Assembly (NCBI GenBank): GCA_029008115.1
Contig: JAQXJC010000035.1
Span: 1-39,869, forward strand
Direction: 5' to 3'
Source: Desulfovibrionaceae bacterium
GTDB lineage: Bacteria; Desulfobacterota; Desulfovibrionia; Desulfovibrionales; Desulfovibrionaceae
Length of the DNA stretch: 39,869 bases
This document shows positions 8,809-16,962 of this stretch, piece after piece. Below the pieces are notes generated by a model that was given only the letters and a program-made list of their open reading frames with translations, made no database searches and was not told the origin of the DNA. The position numbers were made by a program, and so were the translations under genes. The number at the start of each line of letters is the position of its first letter. Within the stretch, counting starts at the first letter, position 1.

Positions 8809-10863
8809 ATGCCTGCCATCTTTCCACGTCTGCCGGCTGTTCTGCCCGCATTCGCCCTGCTGCCCGTGCTCCTGCTGGGCGGCTGTCTGGATATGCGCAC
8901 TCCGGTCACGGAGGCTGTCTCCGCGCAGGCGCCCACCCTGCCCCGCGCACATCCCGGCTATGTGCAGTGGCTGCGCCGGCAATCCCTTCTGGAACAGGCG
9001 CAGACATACGCCGCACAGGTTTCCGGCACCCCCCGGCAATGGGCACGCCCAGCCGACGCCGCCAGAATTTCTCGTCTGCTCGCGGCGGCCGGCGTCTGGC
9101 TGCGCCTGGCGCCGTCCTCGCTGGAAACGGACGGTTCTGTCCTCTCCGCCCTCGCCGGGACGCAGACGCTCTCCATGCTGCGCGGCATGGGCGTGGAAGG
9201 TCTGCTGCTTTCTCCCCTGGCGGAAAGCGGCGGGCAGTGGCATGAACGTCCTACCGACGGCCGCGACGAGATCAGCTTCGCCCCCGCCCCCGGAACCGGC
9301 ACGGACAAGGAGCTGGACAGGCTTACCACCGCTGCCGAGCGGGCCGGCATCCTCACCGGAGGAAGCCTCCTGCCTCTGGCTACAGGCTTCGGGCCGGACT
9401 TTTTTCTTGCCGCCCGCCATGCACCGGAGTTCACCGGACTCTACGTGATGCTGGAGGTGCCGCCGGCATTCCGTGCCGCCTTGCCGCCGGCGCAGGAACC
9501 GCTGGCCCTTGCCACACTCACGCCCGCTCAGATGCAACAATGGCATGGCGCAGGGCTGCTGCCTCCCGAAGACAGCGCGGACGGACGTTGCGGCTGGGCT
9601 GTTACCGGGCCGTTTACCGGCGTGGACGGCAATGAACGCCGCTGGCTCTATCGCTGGCAGGACAGTCCCCTGCGCCCCGTCCTGCACTGGAGCGACCCAT
9701 CACGCCGCGCCGCCGCCATCTTCTCCGCCGCCATTATCCGCCACACGGGCTTCCGGCGCCAGACGCTTGCCATGTTTGACGCCGCGCCGCTCTTCAGCTC
9801 CCGGCATGCGATGCAGGACTTCGCCTCCAGCGAGGCTGCCGCATTCTGCAACACTGTTGCGCGGGAAAACCGCAACTGCGGCGGCTGGACGCTGCTGGAT
9901 ACGGATGTGCCGCCCGCCCTGCTCCCTGCCGTGCTGGCTGCGGGAACGGATTTCGTCAGAGACAGCGCCGCCACCCCGGCCGCCGTCGTGGCTCTGCTCA
10001 CGGGGGATACAGCTCCGCTGCGCGCGGCTCTGGAAGCACAGCTCCAGGCCGGAACAGATCAGCGCCGACTGGCCCGCATCCTTCCGGGAGCAGAGGGCAT
10101 GACGCTGCCGCTGTCACCGGCAGTCCTGCGCGATGTCCTGCCCGGCCTTGCCGCATGGCAGCACTACGGCCTTTTCTCAAGCGGCCGTCTCCACGCCACG
10201 GGCGCCACGCTGGCCGCGCTGGCCGCCGGCCTTTCTCCCGCGGAAGCCCCCCGGCCCGCAGCCCTGGCCGGCATTCTGCGGCGGCATACCCTGCTCACCG
10301 CCTTCTGCGCAGGGCTCCCCGGCCTGCTTGTGCCGCAGGGCGCCGACATTCGCGGCGCACTGAACGTTGCCGGCACAGCCTCCCCGCATGCGCCGGGCCT
10401 CTCCGCCAGCGGGCGCTGGCGCTGGGAAGGCGCGGCTGCTGACGCGGCACTTCCCGCCGCCCGTCTCTGCTATCCCTCCATCAGCCATCAGCGCAGCGAT
10501 CCCGCAAGCTACGCCTCCGTTCTTGGCAGGCTGGGAACCCTGCGCCGCCAGTATGGCATCGCGGAAGCCACTGTGGAATGCCTGCCGGATGCGCCCCCCG
10601 GCTGCATTGCCGTACTTCTTCGCCTGCCAGATGGACGGCATCTGCTCAATGCCGCCAATTTTACGCCGGAAAGTCGGACGCTGCCCCTGACTCCGACCGC
10701 AGGAAGCGCGGTACTCTTTGGCCGCCATGCCGCCCTGACGGACAACAGCGGCCATGCCGCCCTGCATTTGCATGCTCATGAATGCGTCATGGTCTTGATG
10801 GAGAGCCGGAAGTCGGCTACTGTATCCGCAACTGTTGCTAACCCCTCCCAAAGGAGACCATAG
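8809..10863 (+). CDS. Lipoprotein resembling a degenerate trehalose synthase (GH13 TreS-like)
   Basis: The 684-residue product starts at the ATG at 8809, which begins a lipoprotein signal peptide ending LLLGGC (lipidated Cys26). The visible RBS is weak. The body follows the order of TreS-type GH13 enzymes. A barrel entry (LRGMGVEGLLLSPL) comes first, then DEISF with GTGTDKELDRL. LHWSDPSRRAA leads to MFDAAP (Asp324), where active enzymes have GFRLDA. LPGAEGMTLPL near 425 sits where TreS has RNHDELTLE. A YASVLGRLGTLRRQYGIA segment and a small beta C-terminus follow. The catalytic Arg and the His-Asp of region IV are replaced, so hydrolytic or mutase activity looks lost. It could be a carbohydrate-binding envelope protein, but that is inference. 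It ends directly against the next gene, so the two form an operon. Homology is judged by eye from motif order. Confidence 0.5.
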   Translation: MPAIFPRLPAVLPAFALLPVLLLGGCLDMRTPVTEAVSAQAPTLPRAHPGYVQWLRRQSLLEQAQTYAAQVSGTPRQWARPADAARISRLLAAAGVWLRLAPSSLETDGSVLSALAGTQTLSMLRGMGVEGLLLSPLAESGGQWHERPTDGRDEISFAPAPGTGTDKELDRLTTAAERAGILTGGSLLPLATGFGPDFFLAARHAPEFTGLYVMLEVPPAFRAALPPAQEPLALATLTPAQMQQWHGAGLLPPEDSADGRCGWAVTGPFTGVDGNERRWLYRWQDSPLRPVLHWSDPSRRAAAIFSAAIIRHTGFRRQTLAMFDAAPLFSSRHAMQDFASSEAAAFCNTVARENRNCGGWTLLDTDVPPALLPAVLAAGTDFVRDSAATPAAVVALLTGDTAPLRAALEAQLQAGTDQRRLARILPGAEGMTLPLSPAVLRDVLPGLAAWQHYGLFSSGRLHATGATLAALAAGLSPAEAPRPAALAGILRRHTLLTAFCAGLPGLLVPQGADIRGALNVAGTASPHAPGLSASGRWRWEGAAADAALPAARLCYPSISHQRSDPASYASVLGRLGTLRRQYGIAEATVECLPDAPPGCIAVLLRLPDGRHLLNAANFTPESRTLPLTPTAGSAVLFGRHAALTDNSGHAALHLHAHECVMVLMESRKSATVSATVANPSQRRP

Positions 10864-12858
10864 ATGCAGGACAAATCCATTGTCACGCCTTCCGATGCCA
10901 ACGCCGGCACGGAACAGCGCCCTCCAGAAGCCGATGCCCGCTCCGTAGCCCCTGATGACGCTGTCCCGGAAGAGAGCCGGGAAGAGGTCAGCCCCGCGGA
11001 TACGCAGGACGGAGCCGCGCAGCCTGTGGAGACCGCGCCCACGGACGCCACGCCGTCCCGCTTGTCCGTGCAGCCCGGCACTGCCGCCCCGACGGCTGAA
11101 GACGATACCGCCGCATCCGCTGAAGAGCCCGGCGAAGCGCCCGTCTGCCAGCCTTCCGCTGCGGAAAAACTGTTCTCCGCCCTGAAGGCGGCCGCCCCTC
11201 TGGCGCTGCTGGCCCTGCTGGCCGCGCAGTGCTGGATGTGGATTGTGACGCCCATGCTGTGCGCCCCGTGCGAGGAACCCACCCTCGCCCTGCTGGAGCA
11301 GGCACGCCATGCGCAACTGTGGCTTGCTCCCATGAGTGCCGGCACGGCGGCCCTGCCCGCCCATCCCTGGCTGGCCGGACTGCTTTCGCTCCTGCCCCTG
11401 CCGGATGCCGCCCTGTATCCTCTGCTGACCTTTGTCTGCGCAGCCGTGGCCCTGCTCGGCACATGGGCGCTGGGCCTAGCCGCCGGGCTGGGGTCCGCAG
11501 CCTCCTTCGGCGCAGGCTGTCTGCTGCTGGCCAGCGGCGCCTTTCCGCTGATGGCCCATCGTCTCGGCTCCTTTACCCTGACTGTCGGCCTGCTGGCTCT
11601 GGCTCTGGCCGGACTGGCACGCGGCTGGAGAAAGGACAGCGCGTGGTTCGCCCTGCCGTTCGGCTTTCTCTGCACCGCCCTGGCCGGACTGTGCGGCGGC
11701 ATCATTCCTTTTGCCATTCCCCTTGTTACCAGTCTGCTGCTCATCCTGTGGACGGGGCGCGTGCGCCGCGCACAACGGCCCGATGCCCTGGCCGGCTTCA
11801 TACTGATGCTCATCGTCATACTGGGCTGGGCGGCCGCCATCATCATGACCGGCGGACACGGGGACTATCTGGCATCACTGACGCAGCAGCTCCTGGCCCC
11901 CTTCAGCACAGGCTTCTGGCCTCCGGCTGATCCCGTGGAGCAGCCCCTGATTGTCCTGCTCTGCGCCCTGGCGCCTTGGCCCGTGCTGATACTTCTGGTG
12001 TCCTGGGGCCGTGTTGTCATGCAGGCATGGCCCGCACTGAAGGCCAGCCGCCATGAAAACAGCGGTCATGCCTTCCTGTGGATTGCGCTGTTCACGGGCA
12101 TGGCGGCCTGCATGCTGGCAAGCACCAAGCCCGTACAGCAGGTTCTGCCGCTGCTGCCCGTGGCCGCCCTGCTGCTCGCCAAGGCCCTGCTCCGCCTGTC
12201 CGCGCTCTCCAGCCGCATTTTCTTCTCACTGCTGACGGCCATCGCTCTGCTGGCCGCGCTGGCTCTGGCGGCTACCACAGTACCTTTTATCATGGAAAAT
12301 CTGTCCGTGGCCCTGCCAGAGCTGGCGCGCAAGCTGCTCGCCCCAACGCTGCCCGTGCTGGTGCTGAGCGCCTCCCTGCTCGTGGCCTGCGCGATTCTGG
12401 GACGCTTCACCTGCAAATCCCGTCCCGCCGGAGCGCTGCTGGCAGTCACCCTGCTGGCCACGCTGCTCATGCAGCCTGTCGGTCTGCTTCTGGCTCCGGC
12501 CCTGACCGGTGTTATCGGCAAGCCCCTGCCGGCCATGCTCCAGCAGGCAAGCCCGGCGACGCCTGAAGCCACCGCACCGGCAGCGGCGTCCACCCCGGCC
12601 GATTCCGAAGAAGCTGCCGCGTCTGCCGCGCCCGCGCAGGAAGCGCAGGATACGACTGCGCTGCCCGCTGAACCCGCTCCGGCCGGCGAAGCTGCCCAGC
12701 CCGCTCCCGCTCCGGCAACGGAAGCCGCCCCTGCACAGCCGGCGGAAGAGGCTCCCGCGCCGAATGTTCCTGCCCAAACGCAGACGCCGGAAACCCCCGA
12801 GGCCGCGCCTGCCGCTCCCGAGCAGGAACAGCAGCCTGCACCGGACAAGGCATCCTAG
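10864..12858 (+). CDS. Polytopic membrane protein, GT-C/ArnT-like, with disordered termini
   Basis: The 664-residue protein starts at the ATG at 10864, the base after the previous stop, with AAGGAGA inside the end of that gene. Residues 1-98 are acidic and Pro/Ala rich, hence probably disordered. About 12 hydrophobic helices fill residues 99-560, and the last 100 residues are Ala/Pro/Glu repeats. The core loosely resembles GT39/ArnT-type glycosyltransferases (for example FWPPADPVEQPLIVLLCALAPWPVLILL-type spacing), but I do not see the acidic catalytic residue expected in the first periplasmic loop. The pairing with a sugar-enzyme-like lipoprotein suggests an envelope glycan role; this is inference. 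A terminator follows at 12876. Confidence 0.45.
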   Translation: MQDKSIVTPSDANAGTEQRPPEADARSVAPDDAVPEESREEVSPADTQDGAAQPVETAPTDATPSRLSVQPGTAAPTAEDDTAASAEEPGEAPVCQPSAAEKLFSALKAAAPLALLALLAAQCWMWIVTPMLCAPCEEPTLALLEQARHAQLWLAPMSAGTAALPAHPWLAGLLSLLPLPDAALYPLLTFVCAAVALLGTWALGLAAGLGSAASFGAGCLLLASGAFPLMAHRLGSFTLTVGLLALALAGLARGWRKDSAWFALPFGFLCTALAGLCGGIIPFAIPLVTSLLLILWTGRVRRAQRPDALAGFILMLIVILGWAAAIIMTGGHGDYLASLTQQLLAPFSTGFWPPADPVEQPLIVLLCALAPWPVLILLVSWGRVVMQAWPALKASRHENSGHAFLWIALFTGMAACMLASTKPVQQVLPLLPVAALLLAKALLRLSALSSRIFFSLLTAIALLAALALAATTVPFIMENLSVALPELARKLLAPTLPVLVLSASLLVACAILGRFTCKSRPAGALLAVTLLATLLMQPVGLLLAPALTGVIGKPLPAMLQQASPATPEATAPAAASTPADSEEAAASAAPAQEAQDTTALPAEPAPAGEAAQPAPAPATEAAPAQPAEEAPAPNVPAQTQTPETPEAAPAAPEQEQQPAPDKAS

Positions 12859-12875
12859 CAACCCTCTAGCAGCAG

Positions 12876-12907
12876 TCCCCCGAAGTCCACGGATTTCGGG
12901 GGATTTT
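12876..12907 (+). terminator. Terminator whose 3' arm supplies the next gene's SD
   Basis: Arms TCCCCCGAA (12876-12884) and TTCGGGGGA (12895-12903) pair over 9 bp, followed by TTTT. The DUF523 start codon is only 7 bases further on. Its only Shine-Dalgarno-like run (GGGGGA) is the 3' arm of this stem. Confidence 0.75.
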
Positions 12908-12914
12908 CCATGCC

Positions 12915-13373
12915 ATGAAACACGACTATCCCTATATTGTCAGCGCCTGCCTGGCCGGAGAGCGCTGCCGCTACGATGGCGGCAGCAACCTCTGTCCCGC
13001 CGTAGCCGAACTTGTGCGCCAGGGACGCGCCATCCCCGCCTGTCCGGAAATGCTGGGGGGCCTCCCCTGTCCGCGCACCCCCTGCGAGAAGTCCGGGGGG
13101 CGCATTCTGTCCAAAGATGGCCAGGACTGTACGCAGGCCTTCCATGACGGCGCACTGGCAGCCATGCGGCTGGCCCGCGCACACGGCTGCCGCGCGGCTA
13201 TTGTAAAATCCCGCTCACCATCCTGCGGCTCCGGCCTCATTTACGATGGGACCTTCAGCCGGCGTCTGGTGCCGGGGGACGGCGTATGGGTCTCCATGCT
13301 GCGTGCGGCAGGTTTCGCCCTCTATACTGAAGAATCGCTGCCCAACGATGCGGAGACAGCCGATATTCGGTAA
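12915..13373 (+). CDS. DUF523 family protein
   Basis: The 152-residue protein has the DUF523 hallmarks: SACLAGERCRYDG at residues 10-22, CPEMLGGLPCPR near 43-54, and KSRSPSCGSG near 97-106. The conserved Cys residues suggest a metal or thiol chemistry. DUF523 occurs widely in bacteria; its biochemical role is not firmly established. The ATG at 12915 follows a terminator hairpin, so expression may depend on read-through or on opening of that stem. The family call is secure. Confidence 0.88.
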   Translation: MKHDYPYIVSACLAGERCRYDGGSNLCPAVAELVRQGRAIPACPEMLGGLPCPRTPCEKSGGRILSKDGQDCTQAFHDGALAAMRLARAHGCRAAIVKSRSPSCGSGLIYDGTFSRRLVPGDGVWVSMLRAAGFALYTEESLPNDAETADIR

Positions 13374-13611
13374 AAAAGCCATGTACACAGCGGGATTTTT
13401 CCTGTATGTTCGTCCGCACGCATGACCCTGGCGCATACCGCACGCCCCTTTCCGCACCGCTCCTGTGTTCCACAGGCTCGGACGCCTACGGTTTTTCCCG
13501 TCCGCGTCCCTGTGACAGCACGGCAGGTCGCCTGCGGCACATGCCCCGTGTCGGCGCATCCCTGCGACCGCGGCTTCTGCGGCCTGCATACACAGCTCTG
13601 GAGGAAGACCT
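13374..13611 (+). other. Structured leader before the antiporter gene, no gene seen
   Basis: The 238 bases before the antiporter are GC-rich and hold small hairpins such as GCAGG-TCG-CCTGC, with a short T-run at 13394-13398. I see no known riboswitch class and no promoter that I can place with confidence. Confidence 0.3.
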
Positions 13612-15150
13612 ATGGACCCCTATTATGCCGGCTGGCTCTCACTGTTGCCGCCCGTCATAGCCATTGTTCTGGCCCTGATCACCAAGGAAGTTATCTCCTC
13701 GCTGCTGCTCGGCATTCTGAGCGGCACACTCATCTATTCCGTTGGCATGGGCAAAAGCTCCCTGATCATGGGCACGCTGGAAACCGCCTTTGATGTCATG
13801 ACCTCGAAGCTCGACTTCAGCATCGTGCTCTTCTGCACCCTGCTGGGCGCGCTGGTCTATGTCATCTCGCTGGCCGGCGGCACCCGCGCCTACGGCCGCT
13901 GGGCAACCAGGCGCATTAAAAACAGAAAAGTCGCCATGCTCTCCACCAGCGGTCTTGGCGCATTTATCTTCATCGACGACTATTTCAACTGCCTGACCGT
14001 GGGCACCGTCATGAAGCCCGTCACGGATGCCTACCGCATCTCCCGCGAGAAGCTGGCCTACCTCATCGACGCCACCGCCGCTCCCATCTGCATCATCGCG
14101 CCCGTCTCAAGCTGGGCCGCCGCCGTGGGCAGCAACCTCAAGGCCACCGGCGCGTTTGAAAGCGACTTTGCCGCCTTTGTCGCCACTATTCCGTACAATT
14201 TCTATGCCCTGCTTTCCCTTGTCATGGTCGTCATGGTCAGCCTGGGCAATGTTGACTTCGGCCCCATGCGCAGCGCGGAACTGCGTGCGCAAAGGGGAGA
14301 ATCCGGCGGCGTGGACAGCGCGGAACAGAAGCTCAATGCCAGTGAAAAGGGCACCCTGCTGGACATGATTCTGCCCATTGGCGCCCTCATTGTCTTCGCC
14401 GTGCTGGGCCTGCTCTATACCGGCGGCTACTGGGGCGATGATCCCGCCTATCACACGCTGGCCGCCGCCTTTGGCAACTGCTCCGCCTCCAAGGCGCTGG
14501 TCTGGGCATCCTTCGGCGCCTTGGCCGTTGCTCTGCTGCTCTTTGTGCCGCGCGGCCTGCTCTCCTTCCGCAAGTTCATGGATGGCTCGGTGGAAGGCAT
14601 GAAGACCATGCTTCCCGCCAACATCATTCTTGTTCTGGCCTGGACCATCAGCGGCGTGTGCCGTGACCTGCTCCAGACGCCTGTGTTCGTGAAAACCCTG
14701 GTCGCCGACGGCGGCATTTCCGGCGGCCTGCTGCCCGCCATCATCTTCATCATCGCAGGCTTTCTGAGCTTCTCCACCGGTACGGCCTGGGGTACCTTCG
14801 GCATTCTCATCCCCATCGTAGTGCCGGTGGCGCAGGCTGTGGACCCGCAGCTGGTGGTGGTCTGCCTTTCCGCCACGCTGGCCGGCAGCGTCTTCGGCGA
14901 TCACTGCTCTCCCATTTCGGACACCACCATTCTGTCCAGCGCGGGCGCCGGATGCAGCCATCTTGAACACGTCTCCACACAGCTGGGATATTCCTGCATC
15001 GTGGCAGGCTGCTGCTGCGTCGGCTATCTGGTGGCCGGCTTCACGGGCGGCAATCTGTGGCTCAGCCTTGGCAGCTCCGTCATTCTGCTGCTTGCTGCCG
15101 TGACCCTGCTGCACCGCTGGAGCGCCACCCGCACGGAGAACGCCGCCTAG
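13612..15150 (+). CDS. NhaC-type Na+/H+ antiporter family transporter
   Basis: The 512-residue inner-membrane protein has about 12 hydrophobic segments and starts at ATG 13612 with GGAGGAAG 5 bases upstream. It matches the NhaC antiporter family (PF03553): an N-terminal LPPVIAIVLALITKEV, an IFIDDYFNCLTVGTVMKPV segment, IIAPVSSWAAAVG, FSTGTAWGTFGI and GDHCSPISDTTILSSAG near the end. The acidic pair in FIDDYFN and the GDHCSPISDT loop are the family's conserved polar core. It probably exchanges cytoplasmic Na+ for protons, but some relatives exchange organic acids or amines. It is a single-gene unit closed by the terminator at 15183. Confidence 0.88.
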   Translation: MDPYYAGWLSLLPPVIAIVLALITKEVISSLLLGILSGTLIYSVGMGKSSLIMGTLETAFDVMTSKLDFSIVLFCTLLGALVYVISLAGGTRAYGRWATRRIKNRKVAMLSTSGLGAFIFIDDYFNCLTVGTVMKPVTDAYRISREKLAYLIDATAAPICIIAPVSSWAAAVGSNLKATGAFESDFAAFVATIPYNFYALLSLVMVVMVSLGNVDFGPMRSAELRAQRGESGGVDSAEQKLNASEKGTLLDMILPIGALIVFAVLGLLYTGGYWGDDPAYHTLAAAFGNCSASKALVWASFGALAVALLLFVPRGLLSFRKFMDGSVEGMKTMLPANIILVLAWTISGVCRDLLQTPVFVKTLVADGGISGGLLPAIIFIIAGFLSFSTGTAWGTFGILIPIVVPVAQAVDPQLVVVCLSATLAGSVFGDHCSPISDTTILSSAGAGCSHLEHVSTQLGYSCIVAGCCCVGYLVAGFTGGNLWLSLGSSVILLLAAVTLLHRWSATRTENAA

Positions 15151-15182
15151 GCGTCTGTCCCCGATAATCTCCCATGAACGAA

Positions 15183-15209
15183 AAGGCCGTCCCTGTCCGG
15201 GACGGCCTT
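15183..15209. terminator. Bidirectional terminator
   Basis: A perfect 11-bp stem (15183-15193 with 15199-15209) has a 5-base loop. A-run on the left and TTCCTGT on the right let it serve the antiporter gene (plus) and the HPt gene (minus). Confidence 0.8.
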
Positions 15210-15314
15210 CCTGTATCATGAGCTGTCCGGCAGGCATCGGCACATCCGCATGGACGCATCCGCCGCCGGCGTACCTCCTGTGTACTTTCCCCCACCGAAC
15301 ACACGAGGGGGCTT

Positions 15315-15665
15315 TTATGCCTGCAATACCTCCTGGATACGCTGGTATGCGGATGTTACTGCCGGCATCCGCGCCACGGCTTCCTCCCAATCGCCCGCAC
15401 GCAGCAGCATTTCCAGATGCAGTACCGCGGCATGCAGATCAGTAAAGCCCAGAGTGACAGCCTCTCCCTTCAGCGTATGCGCATCAAACAGCGCCTTTTC
15501 AGCATTCCCTTCCTGCAGGGAGGCCACAAGTTTCTGATAGCTGCTGGCGGCAAGAAACTTTTGCCAGAAATGCTCCAACATCGTCTCCTTGCCCATAAAA
15601 CGCTCCAATGTCTGCTCCACATCAATGCCGGCGCCGCAAAGAGCGTCTTTTCTCGTCTGTTCCAT
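15315..15665 (-). CDS. Stand-alone HPt (histidine phosphotransfer) protein
   Basis: The 116-residue, mostly helical protein starts at the ATG at 15665, with GGGGGAA 5 bases upstream. It carries the HPt signature AHTLKGEAVTLG with His63 as the phospho-acceptor, followed by LHAAVLHLEMLLRAGD, which packs as the last helices of the four-helix bundle. HPt proteins pass phosphoryl groups between hybrid histidine kinases and response regulators in the cytoplasm. No kinase or receiver gene is nearby, so its partners are elsewhere. It is flanked by the UbiX-like gene and the antiporter on the opposite strand. Confidence 0.8.
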   Translation of the reverse strand: MEQTRKDALCGAGIDVEQTLERFMGKETMLEHFWQKFLAASSYQKLVASLQEGNAEKALFDAHTLKGEAVTLGFTDLHAAVLHLEMLLRAGDWEEAVARMPAVTSAYQRIQEVLQA

Positions 15666-16063
15666 ATTTCCCCCGTTTTCCGCACGCTCCGGCATGCGGC
15701 AAAGGTCGTGCTGCGTCAATACTCTTCTCCCTGCGGCTCTTTTATTCCGCCGTCAGCGTGGGATGCCCCGGCAAGGCTGCCTGAATATGTCCGCCTGTTT
15801 CACAGGAAGACGCGCACACGCGCCAGCGCCGGACGCAAGACTGCTGTGCGGACGAACTCCCGCAAGGCAGGCGCAGGGAAGGTACTTCTTTTGACAAAAA
15901 TTTCCAGATTTTTCATCGTTTGTCCAGCAGGAAAACGTTTTTCTTCATGCGGCCTTGATCATCCCCTGGCCGCAATGTAAAAGCATCTATGCCGACGGAC
16001 ACGCTGTCCGTCATGCGCCGGTACGCCCGGCGGCAGATAGTTCCGCTGCTGCATGGAGGAATC
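15666..16063. other. Intergenic region with a possible promoter
   Basis: No convincing gene in 398 bases. It must hold the divergent promoters of the HPt and UbiX-like genes. On the plus strand TTGACA occurs at 15891-15896 in an AT-rich stretch (15891-15930), but the -10 at 16-18 bases spacing is poor. A short AAAACGTTTTT palindrome lies near 15934. Confidence 0.35.
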
Positions 16064-16627
16064 ATGAAGCGTATCATCGTGGGAATTTCAGGCGCGGACG
16101 GCGTCTGTATCGGCGTCAGACTGCTCCAGCTCCTTCATGCCATGCCGGAGGTTGAAACACATCTGGTCATGACTGCGGCCGCAGAGCGCAACCTGCTTTT
16201 TGAAGAGGCGGGAACGCCTGACGATGTCCGGCGGCTTGCCAACGTCGCCCATGCCAACGACAATCTCGCGGCCGCCATTGCCAGCGGTTCCTTCCTCACA
16301 GACGGCATGATCATGGCCCCATGCAGCATGAAGTCGCTGGCGGCTCTCGTCAGCGGCTACACGGAAAACCTCCTCCAGCGCGCCGCCGACGTCTGCCTGA
16401 AGGAAAACCGCCGCGTTGTCCTCATTCCCCGCGAAATGCCGCTGGGGCGTGTGCACCTGCGCAACCTGCTCGCCGCCAGCGAGCTTGGCTGCATCATCGT
16501 GCCCCCCATGCTGACCTTCTACAACCGACCGCAATGCGTGATGGATCACCTTGATCACATCCTTGCCAAGGCGCTTCTGCCCTTTGGCATCATTCCCCCC
16601 ACGTTCAAGCCGTGGGCGGGACGCTGA
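16064..16627 (+). CDS. UbiX-like flavin prenyltransferase
   Basis: The 187-residue flavoprotein starts at the ATG at 16064 with GGAGGA 3-4 bases upstream. The Rossmann-like FMN site GISGADG is at residues 7-13, and MIMAPCSMKSLAAL and REMPLG are the usual UbiX/Pad1 motifs. UbiX joins dimethylallyl phosphate to FMN, making the prenylated FMN needed by UbiD-type decarboxylases. No ubiD gene lies in the window, so the client decarboxylase is unknown. Length fits the family. Confidence 0.88.
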   Translation: MKRIIVGISGADGVCIGVRLLQLLHAMPEVETHLVMTAAAERNLLFEEAGTPDDVRRLANVAHANDNLAAAIASGSFLTDGMIMAPCSMKSLAALVSGYTENLLQRAADVCLKENRRVVLIPREMPLGRVHLRNLLAASELGCIIVPPMLTFYNRPQCVMDHLDHILAKALLPFGIIPPTFKPWAGR

Positions 16628-16658
16628 CGCGCACGCCACCATACCCTGCCGCAACAAG

Positions 16659-16686
16659 AAAGCCGGACGCATAAGCGCCCGGCTTT
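16659..16686 (-). terminator. Terminator at the end of the dcw transcript
   Basis: AAAGCCGG (16659-16666) pairs with CCGGCTTT (16679-16686). On the minus strand the stem is followed by CTTGTTGC, giving a T-rich tail after the zinc-ribbon gene. It may also slow plus-strand transcripts from the UbiX-like gene. Confidence 0.7.
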
Positions 16687-16732
16687 GCAGCTGCTGTGTT
16701 CACGGTGCGAGGAACACCCGCAGGAGGCACTG

Positions 16733-16942
16733 TCAGATGCGATCCACGTATGCCTGTTCCAGAAAGCGTTCCATGGCCTCATCCGCCCTGGCAATGAATT
16801 CCTTCAGGGGAAAGACCTTGCCACAGGCCGTACAGCGCATGTACACCTCATGACATGTGCGGGCAATCTGTAGCTTCTGGCTGCAATGCGGGCAGGACAG
16901 CGTTGTTTCTGCCTGCCGGGGCGCCCCAAATCTATATTGCAT
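16733..16942 (-). CDS. Small zinc-ribbon protein, last gene of the dcw cluster
   Basis: The 69-residue protein has two CXXC knuckles, CPHC (Cys17, Cys20) and CTAC (Cys37, Cys40), forming a probable zinc ribbon, then a helical acidic tail with FIARADEAMERFLEQAY. The start at 16942 has GAGGCAG upstream. It begins 20 bases after the ftsZ stop on the same strand and is followed by a terminator, so it is probably cotranscribed with ftsA and ftsZ. I do not recognise a named family. A role in division is only suggested by position. Confidence 0.75.
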   Translation of the reverse strand: MQYRFGAPRQAETTLSCPHCSQKLQIARTCHEVYMRCTACGKVFPLKEFIARADEAMERFLEQAYVDRI

Positions 16943-16962
16943 GTCTGCCTCGAAGATACCGG

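Noticed and set aside
13374..13611. Riboswitch in front of the Na+/H+ antiporter
   Set aside because: Only small hairpins are seen, with no conserved core of a known class.
15289..15313. CCCCC/GGGGG hairpin by the HPt stop as a terminator
   Set aside because: Five pairs with a 13-base loop and no good T-tail on the minus strand; the stem at 15183-15209 is a far better terminator.
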